A stretch of 6,124 bases of DNA from JASFQI01 sp050115555 (lineage in GTDB: Bacteria; Desulfobacterota; DSM-4660; Desulfatiglandales; HGW-15), in contig JASFQI010000311.1 in assembly GCA_050115555.1 (NCBI GenBank), positions 1-6,124 on the forward strand, read 5' to 3'. The notes below the pieces were generated by a model, which saw only the letters and a list, made by a program, of their open reading frames with translations, did no database searches and was not told the DNA's origin. Below are positions 1 through 5,542 of the stretch, one piece after another. Within the stretch, counting starts at the first letter, position 1. Every line of letters begins with the position of its first letter. The translations under genes and the position numbers were made by a program.

Positions 1-65
1 TCCTTACACGATTCACGGGGCACCGGCGAAGGCACCCTCCGCGGCTCGGAAACCTCTGCCCTCCT

Positions 66-1079
66 TTAAGCCGCTCCTGTAGAAGCGCCTTCGGCGTTCT
101 CCGGCCATTCGAGTTCCGTGAGCAGCTCCCTGTTCTCCTGCATGTCCTGCTGAAGCAAACGGCACAACTCCAAACCGACCGGACCCGGCAGACCCGTCCC
201 TACGGGGTTTCCATCAAATCGAACCACCGGCACCACATTGATGGAGGTGCCCATGAGCATCACCTCCCGTGCTTTGCAGGCCTCCTCCGGACGTATTCGG
301 TCAAACCGGACATCCGAGACGTGCTCCTTCCCTATCCGGGTCTCGGCCAGGGCCCATACCCTCTGGACGGTCGTTCCGGCGAGAGTCCTTTCGAAGCCCG
401 GGAACTTGAGGACACCGTCTTCGGACAGGATCCCGACGTTCTCCGTGGATCCTTCGGTCAAGTACCCCTCTGTGTCAAGCGCTACGGCATACGGGCAGCC
501 GGCCTTCAATGCCTCCATTTTCATCAGCACGTTGGGCAAGTAGTTACACGACTTGATCCTGGCAAAAAAGGACCGCTTCGTGGGAATGCTGCTGGTGATC
601 ACACACGTTCCGTTTTTTATCACTTCGTCGGGGACGGCCTTGTACCGCAAGACCGTCACGTACAACTGGCTTTCAGGGCAGTCGAACGGATTCGTGCTGA
701 AGCTTCCCGGTCCCCTGGAAAGGACGATTCGAATGACGCAGTTCCTCTGGCCTCCGCGGACCACCAAGGCCCCGATGATCTCTCGAACCCGGTCGTAGGC
801 CGGAGGGAAAGGCAGTGAAATCGCGCTCGCTGATTTCTCGAGCCTTTCCAGGTGGGCCTCCATTTGATAGAGTCGGCCCCCAACGCAACGCATGGTATCG
901 AAGACCCCGTCCCCTCGATGCACCAGATGGTCGTCTACAGGAACGGTCATCAACGCCGGATCCACCGTGTACCCTTTCCACTGGCTGGAGTACATGGCGA
1001 GGTAGTTCGCCTGCCAGGGCTTGGGAACCTGGTCGACCCTGTCGAAAACATTCCCGCGTGTGACCTGTGTGAATTCCAT
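66..1079 (-). CDS. PLP-dependent class IV aminotransferase (branched-chain / D-amino acid aminotransferase-like)
   Basis: The 337-aa product belongs to fold-type IV PLP enzymes (BCAT, D-amino acid aminotransferase, aminodeoxychorismate lyase); it is probably a cytoplasmic transaminase. Visible motifs: HRGDGVFDTMR at 54-64 (substrate and cofactor side); IKSCNYLPNVL at 175-185 with K176 as the expected Schiff-base lysine; LTEGSTENVGI at 207-217 with the family Glu (E209) and Asn (N214); LAGTTVQRV at 233-241, matching the phosphate-binding loop; and MGTSINVVPVV at 276-286 followed by GxGLPGP. The reading frame is open back to 1481. I chose the ATG at 1079 because family-like sequence begins soon after it and residues upstream look non-coding. 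Its ribosome site is weak (a GAGG-like stretch), so the start is not certain. At 337 aa it is longer than typical PabC (about 270 aa) and nearer IlvE-type enzymes, with about 40 extra N-terminal residues. Motifs alone do not fix the substrate. It is transcribed divergently from the LOG gene. Confidence 0.9.
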   Translation of the reverse strand: MEFTQVTRGNVFDRVDQVPKPWQANYLAMYSSQWKGYTVDPALMTVPVDDHLVHRGDGVFDTMRCVGGRLYQMEAHLERLEKSASAISLPFPPAYDRVREIIGALVVRGGQRNCVIRIVLSRGPGSFSTNPFDCPESQLYVTVLRYKAVPDEVIKNGTCVITSSIPTKRSFFARIKSCNYLPNVLMKMEALKAGCPYAVALDTEGYLTEGSTENVGILSEDGVLKFPGFERTLAGTTVQRVWALAETRIGKEHVSDVRFDRIRPEEACKAREVMLMGTSINVVPVVRFDGNPVGTGLPGPVGLELCRLLQQDMQENRELLTELEWPENAEGASTGAA

Positions 1080-1114
1080 GTGCCTCGTGCCTGATGATGG
1101 GGGGCGTTGTCTTA

Positions 1115-1145
1115 GAAAAAAACTCACCTCGAAACCCGGTGAGTT
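1115..1145 (-). terminator. Terminator-like hairpin in the leader of the aminotransferase gene
   Basis: Read on the minus strand, AACTCACC and GGTGAGTT form a perfect 8-bp stem around a 9-base loop. The T-run begins inside the last two stem pairs and makes seven T in a row, followed by CTAAG. This is the form of a Rho-independent terminator. It ends about 35 bases before the aminotransferase start codon, so it lies in that gene's leader if the promoter is further upstream. It could attenuate the gene or block transcription arriving from the LOG side. I saw no leader peptide rich in one amino acid and no T-box motif. Confidence 0.5.
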
Positions 1146-1191
1146 CGAATCCCTTCGGGTCTGTCGGTCGGTGTCCGCATCGAGCCACGCC

Positions 1192-1220
1192 TTGACAGCC
1201 CCTTGGGGCGCACTTATGAT
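1192..1220 (+). promoter_or_regulatory. Sigma70-type promoter for the LOG-rsmG unit
   Basis: A perfect -35 box TTGACA (1192-1197) is followed after exactly 17 bases by TATGAT (1215-1220), one mismatch from the -10 consensus. Transcription would start near 1227, giving a leader of roughly 94 bases before the LOG start codon. It is the best promoter match in the window and points at LOG and rsmG. Confidence 0.7.
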
Positions 1221-1260
1221 GGATTTTTTTCGAGCCCTGCTAGAGTAAGCAAAACCGAAC

Positions 1261-1282
1261 TGAAAAATCAACGGATTTTTCA
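1261..1282 (+). other. Perfect 9-bp inverted repeat in the LOG leader
   Basis: TGAAAAATC and GATTTTTCA are perfect reverse complements separated by AACG. The element lies between the predicted transcription start (about 1227) and the ribosome site at 1311-1315. No T-run follows, so it is not a standard terminator. It may be an operator for a dimeric DNA-binding protein or a 5' mRNA stem-loop. The A/T-rich arms stand out in GC-rich surroundings. Confidence 0.5.
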
Positions 1283-1320
1283 ACGAGCACCTCATCCGGC
1301 CGGATACGGTGGAGGCATGC

Positions 1321-1974
1321 ATGCGCGAGAAACAGCACGTCATCGACGACATGACGGTCAGGGACACATGGCGGATGTTCCACATCATGGCGGAATTCGT
1401 GGAAGGCTTCGACGTCCTTCCCGACGTGTACCCCGCTGTGAGCATTTTTGGATCGGCCCGAGTGACCCCGGACAGCGACACTTACAAAATGACGGAAAAG
1501 ACCGCCCGGCTCCTGGTGGAGTGCGGATTCAATGTGATCTCGGGGGGAGGACCGGGGGTTATGGAGGCCGCCAACAAGGGCGCCTCCGAGGCCGGGGGGC
1601 GTTCCGCGGGCCTGCACATTCAGCTGCCCAACGAGCAGCAGCCCAACCCGTATGCCAACGTCCGCCTCGAGTACCGCTACTTTTTCATCCGCAAGGTGAT
1701 GTTCATCAAGTATGCGGTGGCATACATCATCCTGCCCGGCGGCTTTGGGACACTGGACGAGCTCTTCGAGGCCATGACCCTGATCCAGACGGATCGAATC
1801 CGGTCCTTCCCTGTGGTGCTGGTGGACTCCGGCTACTGGCAGGGCCTGGTGGACTGGATCAAAGACACCCTGGTCGCCCGGGGTGCCATCTCACCCGAGG
1901 ATCTGGACATCTTTACGGTTGTGGACCGACCCGAGGACGCCGTCGGCATTATCAAGAAGACGGTGGTTCTATGA
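1321..1974 (+). CDS. LOG family protein (TIGR00730), probable nucleoside 5'-monophosphate phosphoribohydrolase
   Basis: The 217-aa Rossmann-fold protein is of the LOG/TIGR00730 family, whose studied members cleave the N-glycosidic bond of cytokinin riboside or other nucleoside 5'-monophosphates, releasing base and ribose 5-phosphate. Key signatures: SIFGSARV at 41-48, SGGGPGVMEAANKGA at 74-88 (phosphate-binding loop), R124 in FFIRKVMF, and PGGFGTLDE at 139-147. The last is the PGGxGTxxE signature with its Glu (E147). About 40 N-terminal residues precede the fold, as in the longer bacterial subtype. I chose ATG at 1321 because GGAGG at 1311-1315 lies 5 bases before it; an in-frame GTG at 1309 is less likely because it overlaps that site. 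The product was once called lysine decarboxylase-like, which is a historical misannotation of the family. The real substrate here is unknown. It is followed by rsmG after one base, so the two are probably co-transcribed and translationally coupled. Confidence 0.9.
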   Translation: MREKQHVIDDMTVRDTWRMFHIMAEFVEGFDVLPDVYPAVSIFGSARVTPDSDTYKMTEKTARLLVECGFNVISGGGPGVMEAANKGASEAGGRSAGLHIQLPNEQQPNPYANVRLEYRYFFIRKVMFIKYAVAYIILPGGFGTLDELFEAMTLIQTDRIRSFPVVLVDSGYWQGLVDWIKDTLVARGAISPEDLDIFTVVDRPEDAVGIIKKTVVL

Positions 1975-1975
1975 C

Positions 1976-2641
1976 GTGATCCCGAAGGAACGGAAGCTTT
2001 TACGGCAAACCGCGGCCGACCTGGGTGTCCATCTGGTGGAAGCCCATTTGGACGCCTTCGGGATCTACCTCGACGAGCTCTGCCTCTGGAATCGGCGAAT
2101 GAACCTCACCGGCCTCCGTTCCCGGGAACGGATGGCGGTGGAGCTTCTGGCAGACTCACTGGTCCCCGTCCCCCTTCTTCCGGATACCGGGACGATGCTT
2201 GACGTGGGCAGTGGAGCCGGGCTCCCGGGCATCCCCATCAAAATCCTCAAACCCGGTCTTTGCATCCACCTCCTGGAGCCTTCCGAAAAAAAGCAGGCGT
2301 TCCTGAGGCAGGTGATCCGGATTCTGGGCTTGAAAGGCCTTCAGTCCTTTCGAGGGCGGGCTGAAGACTCGAGCTCGGAGATGTTCTTCGAGGGCTACGA
2401 TGTGGTCACGGCGCGCGCTGTGGCAGGACTTCGGGAAGCGGTGACCCTGTGTGCACGCCATGTCCTTCCGGGGGGCATTTTCGTGGGGTTCTCAGGGCAG
2501 CACCGGGAGGCCGCGCTTTCCGATGCTTCAGAATCTTTGAGGGAAGCAGGTCTGGAACTGGATGCTTCGTTGAGCTATCGGCTTCCGGGAACCAAGGGTA
2601 AGCGTCACACGCTGCTCTTTCGCCGGCTCCCTACTTCTTGA
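1976..2641 (+). CDS. rsmG: 16S rRNA (guanine527-N7)-methyltransferase RsmG
   Basis: The product (221 aa if GTG at 1976 is the start) transfers a methyl group from S-adenosylmethionine to N7 of G527 in 16S rRNA. Loss of RsmG is known to give low-level streptomycin resistance in several bacteria. Visible signatures: WNRRMNLTG at 38-46, the DSL following the N-terminal helices at 60-62, the SAM-binding loop LDVGSGAGLPGIPIKI at 75-90, LLEPSEKKQAFLRQV at 99-113 (motif II region) and VTARAVAGL at 144-152. Length matches the family (about 205-240 aa). The start is inferred. GTG at 1976 gives a normal N-terminus, and GGTGG at 1962-1966 lies 9 bases upstream. The ATG overlapping the LOG stop is out of frame and meets a stop after two codons. 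The 3' end overlaps the convergent TetR gene by 11 bases. The gene is often near mnmG and parAB in other bacteria; that is not seen here. Confidence 0.93.
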   Translation: MIPKERKLLRQTAADLGVHLVEAHLDAFGIYLDELCLWNRRMNLTGLRSRERMAVELLADSLVPVPLLPDTGTMLDVGSGAGLPGIPIKILKPGLCIHLLEPSEKKQAFLRQVIRILGLKGLQSFRGRAEDSSSEMFFEGYDVVTARAVAGLREAVTLCARHVLPGGIFVGFSGQHREAALSDASESLREAGLELDASLSYRLPGTKGKRHTLLFRRLPTS

Positions 2642-3248
2642 GCATGGCCAGGATATTCACGAGTTGAAGATCGATGTACTTCTCAAGGGACAGCCGCGAC
2701 TTGAAGTGCCAGGACTTGAGAATCCACATGTGGGCCATAAGAATGATGTTGTAAGCCGTCAAGTCCACATCCACATCGCGGAAAACGCCCTTTTTGATCC
2801 CCTCTTCAAGAATCCCGCCGAAAATATTGGAGACGTCCACCTCCAGTTGCATGACCCGCGCCCGTGAGGCCTTGTCCAGGGAGCTGGATTTCTGGTAGAG
2901 GAGGAGGGCTTTTTCCTTGTGCCGGTCCACGACCCGGAAGTAAAGAATCACCGCAATCACCAGCTTTTCCTCCGGGTCCTGGATGTCACGAATCTCCCGG
3001 GTCAAGCTCTCCTGGAAGATGTTCAGCACATCTTCCATGATCATCCGCATGATCTCCGACTTCTTCTTGACGTAACTGTAGGTCACCGGCAGGCTCACAC
3101 CCGCCTTCTCAGAAATCTCTTCGATGCACGTGGCGGTAAACCCTTTTTTTGCATAGAGCACGCTGGCGGTGTCGATGATTTTTCTCCGCACCTTGTCAGC
3201 CGATTCAATCTGGTCCAGCACCGTCAGCTTTCTCTGAGAAACGTCCAT
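2631..3248 (-). CDS. TetR/AcrR family transcriptional regulator
   Basis: The 205-aa protein has a TetR N-terminal DNA-binding domain at about residues 20-68. Helix 1 lies around VRRKIIDTASVLYAKKGF and the helix-turn-helix is CIEEISEKAGVSLPVTYSYV (41-60), ending in the usual Y-x-K-K-S segment before helix 4. The rest is a helical ligand-binding and dimerisation domain with no recognisable ligand signature. Some relatives in anaerobes control fatty-acid or aromatic acid metabolism, but nothing here fixes the effector. The ATG at 3248 is preferred over the open extension to 3326 because CAGGAG lies 6 bases upstream of it and the fold starts soon after. The dodecin gene is 81 bases upstream on the same strand, so the two may share a transcript. 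A 13-bp hairpin between them could uncouple their expression. Its target genes are unknown. The 3' end overlaps rsmG. Confidence 0.9.
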   Translation of the reverse strand: MDVSQRKLTVLDQIESADKVRRKIIDTASVLYAKKGFTATCIEEISEKAGVSLPVTYSYVKKKSEIMRMIMEDVLNIFQESLTREIRDIQDPEEKLVIAVILYFRVVDRHKEKALLLYQKSSSLDKASRARVMQLEVDVSNIFGGILEEGIKKGVFRDVDVDLTAYNIILMAHMWILKSWHFKSRLSLEKYIDLQLVNILAMLKK

Positions 3249-3288
3249 GGTGCTCTCCTGCCCGGGCTGCGAAGCCGGAAATATCGGT

Positions 3289-3317
3289 CGGGACCCGGGC
3301 GCGACGCCCGGATCCCG
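3289..3317 (-). other. 13-bp GC-rich hairpin between dodecin and the TetR gene
   Basis: On the minus strand CGGGATCCGGGCG and CGCCCGGGTCCCG pair over 13 positions (one a G-U pair) around a three-base loop TCG. It begins 12 bases after the dodecin stop and ends about 30 bases before the TetR ribosome site. No T-run follows. It may therefore stabilise or trim the 3' end of the dodecin mRNA, cause partial termination, or act as a palindromic operator for the adjacent TetR protein. Confidence 0.55.
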
Positions 3318-3329
3318 CGAGCGCAACCC

Positions 3330-3539
3330 CTACTTCGTGTATTTGAAGGAAACGTTGAGTCTTGTTCGAAAGCTCTTGACCTTTCCATTCTCAATGCTCA
3401 AGTCCAGCTTCGTAACTTCGGCGATCCTGAGGTCCTTGAGGCTTTCTCCAGCGGTCTCTATGGCAGTTTTCGCCGCCTCCTCCCAGGAGGTGTCCGACGT
3501 GCCCACCAACTCGATGATCTTGTAGGTGCTTCCAGCCAT
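3330..3539 (-). CDS. Dodecin family protein
   Basis: The 69-aa protein matches dodecins, which are small beta-alpha-beta-beta proteins that assemble into hollow 12-mers. They usually store or buffer flavins in the cytoplasm. Visible pattern: YKIIELVGTS at 6-15, SWEEAAKTAIETAGESL at 18-34 (the helix), DLRIAEVTKLDLSIENGKV at 36-54 and RTRLNVSFKY at 58-67 (beta strands). Length is standard (65-75 aa). In flavin-binding dodecins such as that of Thermus, a Trp in the segment equivalent to DLRIAEV stacks on the flavin. Here that position is Ile39, as in the subgroup that includes mycobacterial Rv0379, described as a calcium-associated dodecin; this comparison is from memory. Flavin binding should therefore not be assumed. 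The start is secure: AAAGGAGG lies 6 bases before the ATG. The gene sits upstream of the TetR gene on the same strand. Confidence 0.93.
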   Translation of the reverse strand: MAGSTYKIIELVGTSDTSWEEAAKTAIETAGESLKDLRIAEVTKLDLSIENGKVKSFRTRLNVSFKYTK

Positions 3540-4034
3540 GTCCTTCCTCCTTTCAGGAATCGTTCATGAAAACCCGGGGCAAGGAATCCCTTCTCGTTCA
3601 CCTCCTCTCCCATTCTCCTTGCCTTTGCTTCCTCTTCCCGATCAAGATCCTCTAAAAACGGGTGTCGCTGTCCTCCTCCACCCGGAACCAAAGCACACTC
3701 AAACGATCCCTAACGGGCGTGGAACCTCAACTTGAAATCCTGGAAGCGGCCTTTGGAACGAGTCATTGTCCCTTGCAATCCCACCGCCCTGCATGGCTTC
3801 CGCCTTGCCCGACAAGCCTCTCGATGGTCTCCCCCCGGGGAAACTTCTCTGTGCCAGCAGGTCTCCAAGGCTACAGCAATTTTGTCTTATTCTCCTTCTT
3901 TTCATGGGGGCTGTCAAGGCGGAAGCCTGAAACGCCCGGCCCGGCATACCCTTCCCCGGATGTTCTTTCGAGCGCCGGCATCTCATCCCCCACCGGTTTC
4001 TTCGGGGCAGCCGGGGGATTTGGAGCTTTCCGGA
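3540..4034. other. Gene-free divergent spacer between dodecin and the cobT riboswitch
   Basis: Apart from the dodecin ribosome site (about 3545-3552) I see no supported gene in these roughly 500 bases. Open frames exist on both strands (for example 3662-4060 plus and 3699-4049 minus). Their translations are rich in Pro, Ser, Arg and Gly with no domain pattern, and none has a good ribosome site. The stretch is rich in C/T on the plus strand near 3590-3650. It must contain the dodecin promoter and may contain a small RNA or a decayed gene that I cannot recognise. Confidence 0.6.
3889..3917 (-). promoter_or_regulatory. Possible minus-strand sigma70 promoter, far upstream of dodecin
   Basis: On the minus strand a perfect TTGACA (3917-3912) is followed after 17 bases by GAGAAT (3894-3889), which matches four of six -10 positions. 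It faces dodecin, but the leader would be about 340 bases long. It could instead serve a small RNA or be a chance match. No better candidate close to dodecin was found. Confidence 0.25.
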
Positions 4035-4063
4035 TTGACAACCGGTCACCCCGGCGATAGAGT
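4035..4063 (+). promoter_or_regulatory. Sigma70-like promoter upstream of the cobalamin riboswitch
   Basis: A perfect TTGACA (4035-4040) and TAGAGT (4058-4063, four of six consensus bases) are separated by 17 bases. Transcription would start near 4070, about 45 bases before riboswitch helix P1. This suits a promoter for the cobT-cobS transcript. Confidence 0.55.
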
Positions 4064-4115
4064 CTATGGTCGTTCACTGAATCCATCCATGGAAAGCCCG
4101 TGGAAAAGGATATTG

Positions 4116-4328
4116 CGTGTCCGGTGTCCGCCGTCTATGGCGGGTGAAAAGGGAAGGCGGTGTGAATCCGCCGCAGGGTGGTCACTGCTGTGATCCTGGC
4201 ACCGCGTGCGGTGTTCTGCTCTCCATGCCACGCCCCTGGAACCTTTCAGGGTGAAAAGCCACTGCGACTCGAACGAGAAGCGGGAAGGCGAGGATGGAGC
4301 GGGTAAGCCAGAAGACCTGCCGGACACG
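4116..4328 (+). promoter_or_regulatory. Cobalamin (B12) riboswitch
   Basis: This RNA element senses adenosylcobalamin or a related cobalamin. It is bounded by a perfect 9-bp P1 helix: CGTGTCCGG at 4116-4124 pairs with CCGGACACG at 4320-4328. Inside are a CCGCC/GGCGG stem (4128-4132 with 4139-4143), then GGGTGAAAAGGGAA at 4142-4155. This is followed by GGCGGTGTGAATCCGCC (4156-4172) and the CACTG-containing segment near 4183-4187. The B12 box AGCCAGAAGACCTGCC lies at 4306-4321. Order and content match the known family; the CACTG segment (GGTGGTCACTGCTG) departs a little from the usual CCCGCNACTGT. It lies just upstream of an intrinsic terminator and cobT, so the expected effect is premature termination when cobalamin is abundant. 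The subclass (adenosyl- or hydroxocobalamin-preferring) cannot be told by eye. Confidence 0.95.
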
Positions 4329-4347
4329 AAAGGATGGAGCCGCCATT

Positions 4348-4396
4348 GCCCCACCCGGGTCCAGAAATGGGACCTGGCTGGGGCTTTTTCTTTTTT
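4348..4396 (+). terminator. Intrinsic terminator acting as riboswitch expression platform
   Basis: GCCCCA (4348-4353) pairs with TGGGGC (4379-4384). After one C-C mismatch the stem continues for eight more pairs, including a G-T, up to a seven-base loop at 4363-4369. A T-rich run follows at once (TTTTTCTTTTTT, 4385-4396). It starts about 20 bases after the riboswitch and ends 63 bases before cobT, the right place for ligand-controlled termination. The competing antiterminator pairing was not identified. Confidence 0.9.
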
Positions 4397-4459
4397 AACG
4401 CCTCAAGGAGCCGGGGAGACGTTGTCTTCCGCAGCGCTCTTCGAAACGGAGGAACCCCC

Positions 4460-5512
4460 ATGGACTGGAGAGAAACCGCGAACCGTATTCAACCCCTCTC
4501 CCGGGAATGGCTGGAAACCGCCTGGAGTCGACTCGATGACCTGACCAAACCGAGGAGGAGTCTCGGACTGCTCGAAGACATGGCGGCCCGGTACACGGCC
4601 ATTCGGGAGGAAACCACCCCGCGTATCACCGGAAAGGCGGTCTATGTCTTTGTCGGGGATCATGGGGTGGTGGCCGAGGGCGTAAGCGCCTACCCGCAGG
4701 AGGTCACCACCCACATGGTGCGCAACTTCCTCGCCGGGGGTGCCGGCATCAATGTGCTGGCCCGAGCCGCCGGTGCCGAGGTGCACGTAGTCGACATCGG
4801 AATGGCTCAAGGCCTTCCCGACGCCCCCGGCCTGATCCAGCGAAGTGTTCGAAGGGGCACGGGAAACCTGCTCCATGAAACGGCCATGACCCTGGAGGAG
4901 GCAGAGACCGCGATTGGCGTGGGAGTGGAAATGGCGCATGCCGCCCACGCGCACGGCGTAAGCGTAGTGGCCACAGGCGACATGGGCATCGGGAACACCA
5001 CTCCCAGTTCCGCCCTGTTTGCCGCCCTCCTGCCAGCCGCGCCCGAGGACGTCACCGGCCGTGGCACGGGTCTGAACGATGCAGGACTCGCCCACAAGGT
5101 AGAAGTCATTACCAACGCACTGAAACATCATGACATCAAAGCAAAGGAACCGCTTTTCACACTCGCCGCAGTAGGCGGCCTGGAAATGGCTGCAATCTGC
5201 GGGCTGTGCCTGGGCGGTGCGGCCTTACGCCTGGCCGTCCTGGTGGACGGATTCATTTCGAGCGCAGGGGCCCTGGCGGCCATGCGGCTCAACCCCGCCG
5301 TGACCGACTACCTCTATTTTTCCCACTGCTCTGTGGAGAAAGGGCACCGGGTCTTCTTCAAAAACGAAGGTCTCCGCCCGATCCTGGACCTCGATCTTCG
5401 ACTGGGGGAAGGCACGGGCGCCGCCGTGGCCATGCAGATCCTCGAGGACAGCGTACGCATTTACAATGAAATGGCTACGTTCGCTGATGCGGGAATTCAA
5501 CCCGGAGCGTGA
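4460..5512 (+). CDS. cobT: Nicotinate-nucleotide--dimethylbenzimidazole phosphoribosyltransferase CobT
   Basis: CobT makes alpha-ribazole 5'-phosphate from nicotinate mononucleotide and a lower-ligand base, classically 5,6-dimethylbenzimidazole. This is a cytoplasmic step in nucleotide-loop assembly of B12. The product is 350 aa, the usual length. Signatures in order: the LTKPRRSLGLLE region at 28-39, YVFVGDHGVVAEGVSAYPQ at 62-80, the Gly-rich NFLAGGAGINVL at 89-100, ATGDMGIGNTTPSS at 171-184, GRGTGLND at 200-207, and LRLGEGTGAAVA at 313-324. The last contains Glu317, the expected catalytic base, at the same number as in Salmonella CobT. The residue before MGIGNTT is Asp174; as I recall, Salmonella has Glu there. 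The frame is open from 4334, but that part spans the terminator. ATG at 4460 has GGAGG (4448-4452) seven bases upstream. The riboswitch and terminator directly upstream imply cobalamin repression. cobS follows 115 bases downstream. Confidence 0.97.
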   Translation: MDWRETANRIQPLSREWLETAWSRLDDLTKPRRSLGLLEDMAARYTAIREETTPRITGKAVYVFVGDHGVVAEGVSAYPQEVTTHMVRNFLAGGAGINVLARAAGAEVHVVDIGMAQGLPDAPGLIQRSVRRGTGNLLHETAMTLEEAETAIGVGVEMAHAAHAHGVSVVATGDMGIGNTTPSSALFAALLPAAPEDVTGRGTGLNDAGLAHKVEVITNALKHHDIKAKEPLFTLAAVGGLEMAAICGLCLGGAALRLAVLVDGFISSAGALAAMRLNPAVTDYLYFSHCSVEKGHRVFFKNEGLRPILDLDLRLGEGTGAAVAMQILEDSVRIYNEMATFADAGIQPGA

Positions 5513-5542
5513 GGGGTGAGGCGTGATTCGTGAGGCGTGAGG
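5508..5542 (+). repeat. Five-copy tandem heptamer repeat (NGTGAGG)
   Basis: Five adjacent 7-base units run from 5508: CGTGAGG, GGTGAGG, CGTGATT, CGTGAGG, CGTGAGG. The first unit contains the cobT stop codon TGA (5510-5512). Because seven is not a multiple of three, the repeated TGA places stops in all three plus frames. Similar GTGAGG-type runs occur between genes in many deltaproteobacterial and environmental genomes in my recollection; their function is unknown. Confidence 0.85.

Noticed and set aside
41..74. GCGGCT/AGCCGC inverted repeat around the aminotransferase stop as a terminator
   Set aside because: Only six pairs around a 22-base loop and no T-run on the minus strand, so it does not look like a working terminator.
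1138..1165. tRNA-like T-arm (GAGTTCGAATCCC) suggesting a tRNA or attachment-site remnant
   Set aside because: The bases flanking the TTCGAAT loop do not form the five-pair stem, and no acceptor, D or anticodon arm is visible nearby. Probably chance, partly due to the overlapping hairpin.
1080..1481. Upstream extension of the aminotransferase frame (134 extra residues)
   Set aside because: It runs through the LOG promoter, leader and the start of the LOG gene on the other strand, and has no family-like sequence. The ATG at 1079 gives a normal-length enzyme.
3249..3326. N-terminal extension of the TetR gene to 3326
   Set aside because: It crosses the hairpin and lacks a ribosome site, whereas the ATG at 3248 has CAGGAG at ideal distance.
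3662..4060. Plus-strand open frame of about 132 codons
   Set aside because: Composition is Pro/Ser/Arg-rich without recognisable domains, there is no good ribosome site, and other frames and the opposite strand are equally open, as expected in GC-rich non-coding DNA.
4334..4459. Upstream extension of cobT
   Set aside because: It translates through the riboswitch terminator, including a run of Phe codons from the T-tract; the ATG at 4460 has a good ribosome site and gives the usual length.
4403..5131. Minus-strand open frame of 242 codons opposite cobT
   Set aside because: It is the shadow of cobT; the plus-strand frame has full family motifs while this one has none.
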